Assembly: GCF_000006945.2 (NCBI RefSeq)
Contig: NC_003197.2
Location: 186,001-250,000, forward strand
DNA length: 64,000 nucleotides
Direction of reading: 5' to 3'
Source of the DNA: Salmonella enterica subsp. enterica serovar Typhimurium str. LT2
GTDB taxonomy: Bacteria > Pseudomonadota > Gammaproteobacteria > Enterobacterales > Enterobacteriaceae
This document shows, one piece after another, positions 37,739 through 45,303 of this stretch. The notes beneath the pieces were generated by a model. The model was not told where the DNA came from. It was given only the letters and a program-made list of their open reading frames with translations, and ran no database searches. How positions within the stretch are numbered: position 1 is the first letter of the stretch; each line of letters opens with the position of its first letter. The translations under genes and the position numbers were made by a program.

Positions 37739-39928
37739 ATGGCGCGTCTTAAAACTGCTCAGCCAAACTCCTCACTGCGTAAAATCGCAGTTGTAGTAGC
37801 CACAGCGGTTAGCGGCATGTCTGTCTATGCACAGGCGGCGGTTCAACCGAAAGAAGAAACCATTACCGTAACCGCAGCGCCTGCCGCGCAGGAAAGTGCC
37901 TGGGGACCGGCTCCGACCATCGCCGCGAAGCGTTCCGCCACCACCACCAAAACTGATACACCTATCGAAAAAACGCCACAGTCGGTTTCGGTGGTCACTA
38001 ACGAAGAGATGCAGATGCATCAATTCCAGTCAGTAAAAGAAGCGTTGGGTTACACGCCGGGTGTAACGGTAAGCAGCCGCGGCGCTTCCAATACCTATGA
38101 CTTCGTGATTATCCGTGGCTTCTCTTCCGTCGGCCTGAGCCAGAACAACTATCTGGATGGCCTGAAATTGCAGGGGAACTTCTACAACGATGCGGTTATT
38201 GATCCCTACATGCTTGAGCGTGTTGAGTTGATGCGTGGCCCAACGTCCGTCCTCTACGGTAAGAGCAACCCGGGCGGTATCATTTCGATGGTTAGCAAGC
38301 GGCCGACTACTGAGCCGCTGAAAGAAATTCAATTCAAAATGGGGACGGACAATTTGTTCCAGACCGGTTTTGATTTTAGTGATTCCCTGGATGACAACGG
38401 TGAGTTCTCATATCGTCTGACGGGGCTGGCGCGTTCGACAAATGAGCAGCAAAAGAGTTCTGAGTCGCAGCGCTATGCGATTGCGCCCTCTTTTACCTGG
38501 CGTCCTGATGAGAAAACGAATTTTACGTTCCTTTCTTATTTCCAGAACGAACCAGAGACCGGCTACTACGGCTGGCTGCCGAAAGAGGGAACGGTTGAAC
38601 CGTTACCGAATGGTAAACGCTTGCCGACAGATTTCAATGAAGGGGCGTCAAACAACACCTATTCTCGTAACGAGAAAATGGTGGGATACAGTTTCGAGCA
38701 TGGCTTCAACGACACTTTTACCGTGCGCCAGAATTTACGTTTTGTCGAAATGAAAACCGCGCAAAAAAGCGTCTATGGCACGGGGATTGCGGCGGACGGC
38801 CATACGCTTAACCGCGGTACTATCGTTGACAACGAGCGTTTACAGAATTTCAGCGTAGATACACAACTGGAAAGTAAATTCGCGACCGGCGATATTGATC
38901 ATACGTTGCTGACGGGTGTCGATTTCATGCGTATGCGTAATGATATTAACGCGACGTTTGGTAGCGCGCCGTCAATCGATCTCTATAACAATTACCATCC
39001 TGAATACTTTGCTTTCGGCGGCGCTGAGCCGTACCAGATGAACGAAAGTAAACAAACAGGCCTCTATGTTCAGGATCAGGCGGAATGGAATAAGTGGGTA
39101 TTTACTCTCGGCGGCCGCTATGACTGGTCTAAACAAGCGACAACGGTGCGTCAGAATTCCACTACGCCGACAGAAGGATATATTGAACGTAATGACCACC
39201 AGTTCACCTGGCGCGGTGGCGTAAACTACGTATTCGATAATGGAATTTCACCTTACTTCAGCTATAGCCAATCTTTCGAGCCAAGCGCCTTCGATTTGTG
39301 GAGCACCCCACGCGTTTCTTACAAGCCGTCAAAAGGCGAGCAATATGAAGCAGGGGTGAAATATGTACCGAAAGACATGCCGGTTGTTGTTACGGGTGCC
39401 GTTTATCAGCTGACCAAAACCAATAACCTGACCGCCGATCCAACCAACCCATTAGCGCAGGTGCCGGCAGGCGAAATTCGTGCGCGAGGTGTAGAGCTGG
39501 AAGCCAAAGCAGCATTGACGGCTAACATCAATATGACGGCGTCTTACACTTATACTGATGCTGAATACACGAAAGACACTAATCTGAAAGGGAATACGCC
39601 AGAGCAGGTGCCTGAACACATGGCGTCGTTGTGGGGCGATTACACCTTCAACGAAGGTCCGTTGTCAGGTTTAACGCTGGGAACAGGCGGTCGTTTTATT
39701 GGTTCCAGTTACGGCGATCCGGCTAATAGCTTCAAGGTAGGCAGCGCAGCGGTGATGGATGCGGTCGTCAAGTACGATCTGGCGCGTTTTGGTATGGCGG
39801 GCTCCAGCATTGCGGTTAACGTTAATAATCTGCTCGACCGCGAATACGTCGCCAGCTGCTTCCAGACCTACGGCTGTTTCTGGGGCGCAGAACGTCAGGT
39901 CGTTGCAACGGCAACCTTCCGTTTCTAA
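37739..39928 (+). CDS. fhuA: Ferrichrome outer-membrane receptor, TonB-dependent
   Basis: 729 aa. Signal peptide to about SVYAQA/AVQPKE; TonB box ETITV; plug domain (RGASNTYDFVIIRGF, GPTSVLYGKSNPGG); 22-strand barrel ending FRF. Against E. coli FhuA (747 aa) the chief loss is in extracellular loop L4 (about residues 344-370): the E. coli stretch with a disulfide Cys pair is gone; the later pair ASCFQTYGCF remains. That loop is where T1, T5, phi80 and colicin M act in E. coli, so phage specificity should differ. First gene of the fhu operon. Confidence 0.97.
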   Translation: MARLKTAQPNSSLRKIAVVVATAVSGMSVYAQAAVQPKEETITVTAAPAAQESAWGPAPTIAAKRSATTTKTDTPIEKTPQSVSVVTNEEMQMHQFQSVKEALGYTPGVTVSSRGASNTYDFVIIRGFSSVGLSQNNYLDGLKLQGNFYNDAVIDPYMLERVELMRGPTSVLYGKSNPGGIISMVSKRPTTEPLKEIQFKMGTDNLFQTGFDFSDSLDDNGEFSYRLTGLARSTNEQQKSSESQRYAIAPSFTWRPDEKTNFTFLSYFQNEPETGYYGWLPKEGTVEPLPNGKRLPTDFNEGASNNTYSRNEKMVGYSFEHGFNDTFTVRQNLRFVEMKTAQKSVYGTGIAADGHTLNRGTIVDNERLQNFSVDTQLESKFATGDIDHTLLTGVDFMRMRNDINATFGSAPSIDLYNNYHPEYFAFGGAEPYQMNESKQTGLYVQDQAEWNKWVFTLGGRYDWSKQATTVRQNSTTPTEGYIERNDHQFTWRGGVNYVFDNGISPYFSYSQSFEPSAFDLWSTPRVSYKPSKGEQYEAGVKYVPKDMPVVVTGAVYQLTKTNNLTADPTNPLAQVPAGEIRARGVELEAKAALTANINMTASYTYTDAEYTKDTNLKGNTPEQVPEHMASLWGDYTFNEGPLSGLTLGTGGRFIGSSYGDPANSFKVGSAAVMDAVVKYDLARFGMAGSSIAVNVNNLLDREYVASCFQTYGCFWGAERQVVATATFRF

Positions 39929-39937
39929 TTTCTTTTT

Positions 39938-39962
39938 GGGCACGGCTTGCCGTGCCCGTTTT
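39938..39962 (+). terminator. Terminator-like attenuator between fhuA and fhuC
   Basis: GGGCACGGC (39938-39946), TT, GCCGTGCCC (39949-39957), then GTTTT. Perfect 9-bp complementarity ending only 14-19 bases before fhuC. Likely reduces transport-gene expression relative to the receptor and may also mask the fhuC ribosome site. Confidence 0.85.
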
Positions 39963-39976
39963 ACAAGTTGGCTGCG

Positions 39977-40774
39977 ATGCAGGAAAACCACATTCATTCC
40001 GATACCACCTTTGCGCTGCGAAGCGTCGCCTTTCGTGTGCCGGGCCGCACGCTTTTACACCCCCTCTCGTTAACGTTTCCCGCAGGTCGCGTCACCGGAC
40101 TTATTGGTCATAATGGTTCCGGTAAATCCACGCTGTTAAAAATGCTGGGCCGCCATCAGCCGCCTTCCGAAGGGGATATTCTGCTCGACAATCAGCCGCT
40201 GGCGAGCTGGAGCAGCAAGGCGTTTGCCCGCAAAGTTGCCTATCTGCCTCAACAATTGCCACAGGCGGAAGGAATGACGGTGCGCGAACTGGTGGCGATT
40301 GGCCGCTATCCGTGGCACGGCGCGCTGGGACGCTTTGGCGTCGCGGACCGGGAAAAAGTAGACGAGGCGATTACGCTGGTCGGCTTAAAACCGCTGGCGC
40401 ATCGTCTGGTAGACAGTCTTTCCGGCGGTGAACGCCAGCGCGCGTGGATTGCCATGCTGGTCGCGCAGGACAGCCGTTGTCTGCTGCTGGATGAGCCGAC
40501 GTCAGCGCTGGATATCGCCCATCAGGTTGACGTGCTGGCGCTGGTGCATCGTTTAAGCCAACAGCGCGGGCTGACGGTGGTAGCGGTGCTGCACGATATC
40601 AACATGGCGGCCCGCTACTGTGATTATTTAGTCGCGCTACGCGGCGGTGAAATGATTGCGCAAGGAACGCCTGCGGAACTGATGCGCAGTGACACGCTGG
40701 AACAGATTTACGGTATCCCGATGGGTATCCTTCCGCATCCGGCGGGCGCGGCACCTGTGAGTTTTGTGTATTAA
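39977..40774 (+). CDS. fhuC: Ferric hydroxamate ABC transporter ATPase
   Basis: 265 aa from ATG 39977 (MQENHIHSDTTFALRS). Walker A IGHNGSGKST, signature LSGGERQR, Walker B LLLDEPTSALD. Powers FhuB. The ribosome site is weak (AAGTTGGCTGCG). Shares one base with fhuD (TAATG). Confidence 0.97.
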   Translation: MQENHIHSDTTFALRSVAFRVPGRTLLHPLSLTFPAGRVTGLIGHNGSGKSTLLKMLGRHQPPSEGDILLDNQPLASWSSKAFARKVAYLPQQLPQAEGMTVRELVAIGRYPWHGALGRFGVADREKVDEAITLVGLKPLAHRLVDSLSGGERQRAWIAMLVAQDSRCLLLDEPTSALDIAHQVDVLALVHRLSQQRGLTVVAVLHDINMAARYCDYLVALRGGEMIAQGTPAELMRSDTLEQIYGIPMGILPHPAGAAPVSFVY

Positions 40775-41664
40775 TGCGTGATTTATATCCTCTTACTCGC
40801 CGCCGTTTATTAACGGCGATGGCGCTCTCGCCGCTGCTGTGGCAAATGAATACGGCGCAGGCTGCCGCTATCGATCCCCGCCGGATTGTGGCGCTGGAGT
40901 GGCTGCCGGTTGAGCTGCTGCTGGCGCTCGGTATTACGCCGTATGGCGTGGCGGACGTGCCAAATTATAAGCTGTGGGTTAGCGAACCGCCGTTGCCGGA
41001 TTCGGTGATTGATGTGGGTCTTCGCACTGAACCCAATCTCGAACTGCTGACGGAGATGAAGCCGTCGTTTATGGTCTGGTCGGCAGGCTACGGACCCTCG
41101 CCGGAGAAACTGGCGCGGATCGCGCCGGGGCGCGGGTTCGATTTTAGCGACGGCAAAAAGCCGCTGGCGGTGGCCCGACGCTCGCTGGTTGAACTGGCGC
41201 AGACGCTGAATCTGGAAGCTGCGGCAGAAAAACATCTGGCGCAATACGATCGCTTCATCGCCAGCCAGAAGCCGCATTTTATCCGCCGCGGGGGGCGTCC
41301 GTTACTGATGACGACGCTTATCGATCCGCGGCATATGCTGGTGCTCGGCCCGAATTGCCTGTTCCAGGAGGTGCTGGACGAGTATGGCATCGTCAATGCC
41401 TGGCAGGGTGAAACCAACTTTTGGGGCAGTACGGCGGTTAGCATCGATCGGCTGGCGATGTATAAAGAAGCGGATGTGATCTGCTTCGATCACGGGAATA
41501 ACACCGATATGAACGCGCTGATGGCAACGCCGCTGTGGCAGGCCATGCCGTTTGTCCGCGCCGGGCGCTTTCACCGGGTGCCCGCCGTTTGGTTCTATGG
41601 CGCGACCCTCTCCACGATGCACTTTGTCCGCATCCTGAATAACGTGTTGGGAGGCAAAGCGTGA
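40774..41664 (+). CDS. fhuD: Ferric hydroxamate periplasmic binding protein
   Basis: 296 aa. Signal peptide with a twin-arginine-like LTRRRLLTAMALSPLLWQM, class III binding-protein fold (RIVALEWLPVELLLALGI, DVGLRTEPNLELL). Delivers ferrichrome and other hydroxamates to FhuB. Stop overlaps the fhuB GTG. Confidence 0.97.
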   Translation: MRDLYPLTRRRLLTAMALSPLLWQMNTAQAAAIDPRRIVALEWLPVELLLALGITPYGVADVPNYKLWVSEPPLPDSVIDVGLRTEPNLELLTEMKPSFMVWSAGYGPSPEKLARIAPGRGFDFSDGKKPLAVARRSLVELAQTLNLEAAAEKHLAQYDRFIASQKPHFIRRGGRPLLMTTLIDPRHMLVLGPNCLFQEVLDEYGIVNAWQGETNFWGSTAVSIDRLAMYKEADVICFDHGNNTDMNALMATPLWQAMPFVRAGRFHRVPAVWFYGATLSTMHFVRILNNVLGGKA

Positions 41665-43718
41665 GCAGAAAACGTGAAATGCCGGATGGCGGCGCGAAAA
41701 GCGTCTTATCCGACCTACGGTTCGGGCGCTTTGTAGGCCGGATAAGGCGAAGCCGCCATCCGGCGTTGCTGTTATTGGCGCTGTTTGTTGCCGCCTGCTG
41801 GCTGACATGGGTTAACTTCTCCGTTGCGCTACCGCGCAGCCAGTGGCAACAGGCTATCTGGTCACCGGATATCGACATCATTGAGCAGATGATTTTTCAT
41901 TACAGCCAGCTGCCAAGACTGGCGATTTCGCTGCTGGTGGGCGCGGGGCTTGGGCTGGTAGGCGTCCTGTTCCAGCAAGTATTACGTAACCCGCTGGCGG
42001 AACCGACCACGCTGGGCGTGGCGACCGGCGCGCAATTGGGGATCACGGTGACTACGCTTTGGGCGATTCCCGGCGCGCTGACCACGCAGTTTGCCGCCCT
42101 GACGGGAGCCTGTATCGTCGGCGCGCTGGTGTTCGGCGTGGCGTGGGGCAAACGTCTGTCGCCAGTGACCCTGATCCTCGCCGGGCTGGTGGTTAGCCTC
42201 TATTGTGGCGCAATCAACCAGTTACTGGTGATTTTCCACCACGATCAGTTGCAAAGCATGTTTTTATGGAGCACCGGAACGCTAACGCAAACCGACTGGA
42301 GCGGCGTGCAGCGTCTGTGGCCGCAGTTGCTGGGCGGTGTGATGCTCACGTTATTGTTGTTACGCCCGATGACGCTGATGGGGCTGGATGACGGCGTTGC
42401 GCGTAATCTGGGTCTGGCGCTGTCGTTAGCGCGTCTGGCGGCGCTGTCGCTGGCGATTGTGTTGAGCGCTCTGCTGGTCAACGCGGTGGGCATTATCGGT
42501 TTTATCGGCCTGTTTGCGCCGCTGCTGGCGAAAATGCTTGGCGCAAGACGTCTGCTGGCGCGCCTGATGCTGGCGCCGCTCATTGGGGCGCTTATTTTGT
42601 GGCTATCCGATCAGATTATCCTTTGGCTAACCCGCGTATGGATGGAGGTTTCCACCGGGTCAGTGACGGCGTTAATCGGCGCGCCGCTGCTCCTGTGGCT
42701 GCTGCCGCGGCTTAAAAGCATGAGCGCGCCGGATATGAACGCCAGCGATCGTGTGGCAGCGGAACGTCGGCACGTTCTTGCTTTTGCCGTTGCCGGTGGC
42801 GCGCTCCTGCTGCTGGCAACATGGGTCGCCCTCTCTTTTGGTCGCGACGCGCACGGCTGGACGTGGGCGAGCGGAACGCTGCTTGAAGAACTGATGCCGT
42901 GGCGCTGGCCGCGGATACTGGCGGCGTTAATGGCGGGCGTCATGCTGGCGGTGGCGGGCTGCATTATTCAGCGTCTGACCGGTAATCCAATGGCCAGCCC
43001 GGAAGTGCTGGGGATCAGTTCCGGAGCCGCGTTTGGCGTGGTGTTGATGCTGTTTTTGGTGCCGGGGAATGCCTTCGGTTGGCTACTGCCTGCCGGAAGC
43101 CTGGGCGCGGCGGCGACACTGCTGATTATTATGATAGCCGCCGGGCGCGGCGGTTTCTCGCCGCAACGGATGTTGCTGGCGGGGATGGCGCTCAGCACCG
43201 CGTTTACCATGCTGCTAATGATGCTCCAGGCGAGCGGCGACCCGCGGATGGCGGAAGTATTGACCTGGCTCTCAGGATCTACCTATAACGCCACTGGCGG
43301 GCAGGTTACGCGAACCGCGATCGTGATGGTGATTTTGCTGGCCATTGTGCCGTTGTGTCGCCGCTGGTTAACGATTTTGCCCCTGGGCGGCGATGCCGCG
43401 CGTGCGGTGGGCATGGCGCTTACGCCGTCGCGTATCGCGCTGCTGGCGCTGGCGGCTTGTTTGACGGCAACCGCGACGATGACCATTGGGCCGCTGAGTT
43501 TCGTTGGACTGATGGCGCCGCATATTGCGCGGATGCTCGGTTTTCGCCGGACGATGCCGCATATGGTCATCTCGGCGCTGGCAGGGGGCGTTTTACTGGT
43601 CTTTGCCGACTGGTGCGGCAGGATGGCGCTATTTCCGTATCAGATCCCGGCGGGACTGCTTTCAAGCTTTATTGGCGCGCCGTACTTTATCTATTTGCTA
43701 CGTAAACAGAGTCGGTAA
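41661..43718 (+). CDS. fhuB: Ferric hydroxamate permease with REP-encoded N-terminal extension
   Basis: 685 aa from GTG 41661 (GTGA overlap with fhuD), versus 660 in E. coli. It is a fused double permease of two FecCD-type halves (each with GLVGVLFQQ.../VAGCIIQRLTGNPMASP coupling-type regions), about 20 membrane helices. Residues 7-35 are encoded by an inverted REP pair and replace a few residues of the E. coli N-terminus; they add a basic stretch (FVGRIRRSRHP) before the first helix. The frame stays open and the rest of the protein is intact. I see no better downstream start with a ribosome site. Confidence 0.95.
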   Translation: MSRKREMPDGGAKSVLSDLRFGRFVGRIRRSRHPALLLLALFVAACWLTWVNFSVALPRSQWQQAIWSPDIDIIEQMIFHYSQLPRLAISLLVGAGLGLVGVLFQQVLRNPLAEPTTLGVATGAQLGITVTTLWAIPGALTTQFAALTGACIVGALVFGVAWGKRLSPVTLILAGLVVSLYCGAINQLLVIFHHDQLQSMFLWSTGTLTQTDWSGVQRLWPQLLGGVMLTLLLLRPMTLMGLDDGVARNLGLALSLARLAALSLAIVLSALLVNAVGIIGFIGLFAPLLAKMLGARRLLARLMLAPLIGALILWLSDQIILWLTRVWMEVSTGSVTALIGAPLLLWLLPRLKSMSAPDMNASDRVAAERRHVLAFAVAGGALLLLATWVALSFGRDAHGWTWASGTLLEELMPWRWPRILAALMAGVMLAVAGCIIQRLTGNPMASPEVLGISSGAAFGVVLMLFLVPGNAFGWLLPAGSLGAAATLLIIMIAAGRGGFSPQRMLLAGMALSTAFTMLLMMLQASGDPRMAEVLTWLSGSTYNATGGQVTRTAIVMVILLAIVPLCRRWLTILPLGGDAARAVGMALTPSRIALLALAACLTATATMTIGPLSFVGLMAPHIARMLGFRRTMPHMVISALAGGVLLVFADWCGRMALFPYQIPAGLLSSFIGAPYFIYLLRKQSR
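41681..41764. repeat. BIME inserted in frame inside fhuB
   Basis: GCCGGATGGCGGC (41681-41693) and GCCGCCATCCGGC (41752-41764) are exact complements, with TTATCCGACCTAC and GTAGGCCGGATAAGG inside. 84 bp, exactly 28 codons. REP elements are normally extragenic, so this is exceptional. Confidence 0.95.
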
Positions 43719-44657
43719 AAAAAAGCTGTGCCACATTTATGTCGGGTGGCAGCCATGCTCAACCCGACCTACAAATTACACAATATCAATATGTTGTGGC
43801 AATATTTTGTAGGCCTAAAAATAGCTGAACGCTATCAGGTGCGAGAGCTGTCCTGTCACGTTTTATCGAGGGAACTCTGCTTTTATTTTCAGCAAGAAGC
43901 AGGTGTTATTTTTGTATCGATAAGTCATGAGCTATTTCAGTGGCGCGCCGCTGTCTCGTGAACAGGGTGACTCATTTCAACATATCCAGGCCCGAAACGT
44001 TGATGATAAATTGCGGCATGATCTATCCAATAATAAGAATTACCGGTTTCGGTATTAAGCCTTTTTAAATATTAAGATGCGGATGCCGCATCTTTAATGC
44101 ATCTCGTAAATCAATTTTAATTTAATAATAAATTTTCATTATAAAACTTCGATAATAAAATATTATTTTTTTATCGAAGTAATAAAAAACAACTCTATTA
44201 AAATAAATTAATTGCCACGAGTAAACAAAAAAAATGTAATTTAGCATTTTTTGTTTTTTTTAATGAAATTTATACCAAAAATAAATGTTACGCGTCATTG
44301 CTATATATTCAGTACTGTAATTCTGATCTTTTTTTATTCATTTTGACATGTTTATTGTTTTTTTGGCTCTCCCGTCTTGCTTGCTTTGTTTGTTTTTTGA
44401 ACGGTAAAAATATTTATTATTTAATTCTGATAATCCTTTAAATAAAAAACGCTTGTCTTTGGGTTTTTAATGGAAAATACTTCACCGCGCCTAAGGGATG
44501 TTATTTATTAACGTGTTGTTTGCTTCTTTTGAATGTTGCATCGGCAATTTCATAACTCGTCATATAATATATATCTACTAATATAAACATGGGGTATTGA
44601 GTATAACTCTGTGTGAATAGCGTAAAAATACTCACCAACTTTTAATAAGGATGAAAA
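43719..44657. promoter_or_regulatory. AT-rich intergenic region upstream of stfA
   Basis: 939 bp between fhuB and stfA. It begins with a REP-like hairpin, GTCGGGT (43741-43747) and ACCCGAC (43762-43768), that may end fhuB transcription. From about 44060 to 44470 the DNA is very AT-rich, typical of H-NS-silenced fimbrial control regions. A TATAAT at 44563-44568 is a possible stfA -10. One short open frame (43927-44058) is listed separately. No regulator gene comparable to papB/papI is present. Confidence 0.55.
43927..44058 (+). CDS. Possible small ORF, 43 aa, unrecognised
   Basis: ATG 43927 to TAA 44058 reads MSYFSGAPLSREQGDSFQHI and ends NNKNYRFRY. Hydrophilic with a basic end, no signal or membrane segment, no clear ribosome site. 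Its base composition is closer to coding DNA than the AT-rich sequence after it. It could be a small protein, the remnant of a lost fimbrial regulator, or chance. Confidence 0.22.
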   Translation: MSYFSGAPLSREQGDSFQHIQARNVDDKLRHDLSNNKNYRFRY

Positions 44658-45218
44658 ATGAATACAGCAGTAAAAGCTGCGGTTGCTGCCGCACTGGTTA
44701 TGGGTGTTTCCAGCTTTGCCAATGCTGCGGGCAGTAATACTGGTACGGTGACTTTTACCGGTACTATTGAAGATTCACCGTGTTCAATCGTGGTTGGCGA
44801 CGAACACCAGACCGTTAACCTGGGCCATATCGGTACCGGTTCTCTGATGGGCGGTAAAGAATCTTCAAAAGTCGATTTCCATATCGGTCTGGAAAACTGC
44901 GCATTCACCACTGAGAAAGAAGCGTCTACCGTTTTCTCTGCCATCGGTAACGAATCCAGCGCTAATCCGGGCAGCGTTGCGCTGATGCGTATCGGCGGCG
45001 GCGAAATGGCGGGTTCCAGCATTGTTATCGGCAACCACCTGGGTTCCGCGATCAAATTGGGCGACGCTTACAGCGAAAACCTGACGATGAACGGCAGCGT
45101 TGCGGCGGCGAAACAGACTCTTAACTTCAAAGCCTGGGTGAAAGGCGATTCTGCTGCCACCACTATCGATACCGGCGAATTCAGCAGCACCGTAAACTTC
45201 ACGATCAGCTATCTGTAA
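44658..45218 (+). CDS. stfA: Stf major fimbrial subunit
   Basis: 186 aa. AATAAGGATGAAAA before the ATG. Signal peptide MNTAVKAAVAAALVMGVSSF to ANA. Pilin fold with Cys in EDSPCSIVV and Cys in LENCAFTT, and a C-terminal FTISYL with penultimate Tyr. Resembles the MrpA/PapA-like pilin branch. First gene of stfACDEFG plus the following adhesin-like gene. Confidence 0.94.
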   Translation: MNTAVKAAVAAALVMGVSSFANAAGSNTGTVTFTGTIEDSPCSIVVGDEHQTVNLGHIGTGSLMGGKESSKVDFHIGLENCAFTTEKEASTVFSAIGNESSANPGSVALMRIGGGEMAGSSIVIGNHLGSAIKLGDAYSENLTMNGSVAAAKQTLNFKAWVKGDSAATTIDTGEFSSTVNFTISYL

Positions 45219-45225
45219 GTGAAAT

Positions 45226-45256
45226 ATCATCCTGCGGCAGTCTGCCGCAGGATGAT
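45226..45256 (+). other. Perfect 14-bp hairpin after stfA
   Basis: ATCATCCTGCGGCA (45226-45239), loop GTC, TGCCGCAGGATGAT (45243-45256), seven bases after the stfA stop. No T run follows, so probably an mRNA-stabilising 3' end or partial pause site that keeps major pilin above usher, like the post-pilin stem-loop of pap (inference). Confidence 0.8.
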
Positions 45257-45303
45257 GCTCAAAGTAAAAAAATAGATTATATATTTCAGGGATAGATTGT
45301 CTG

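Noticed and set aside
43728..43961. 77-codon frame just after fhuB
   Set aside because: Begins inside the REP-like hairpin, no ribosome site, low-quality composition.
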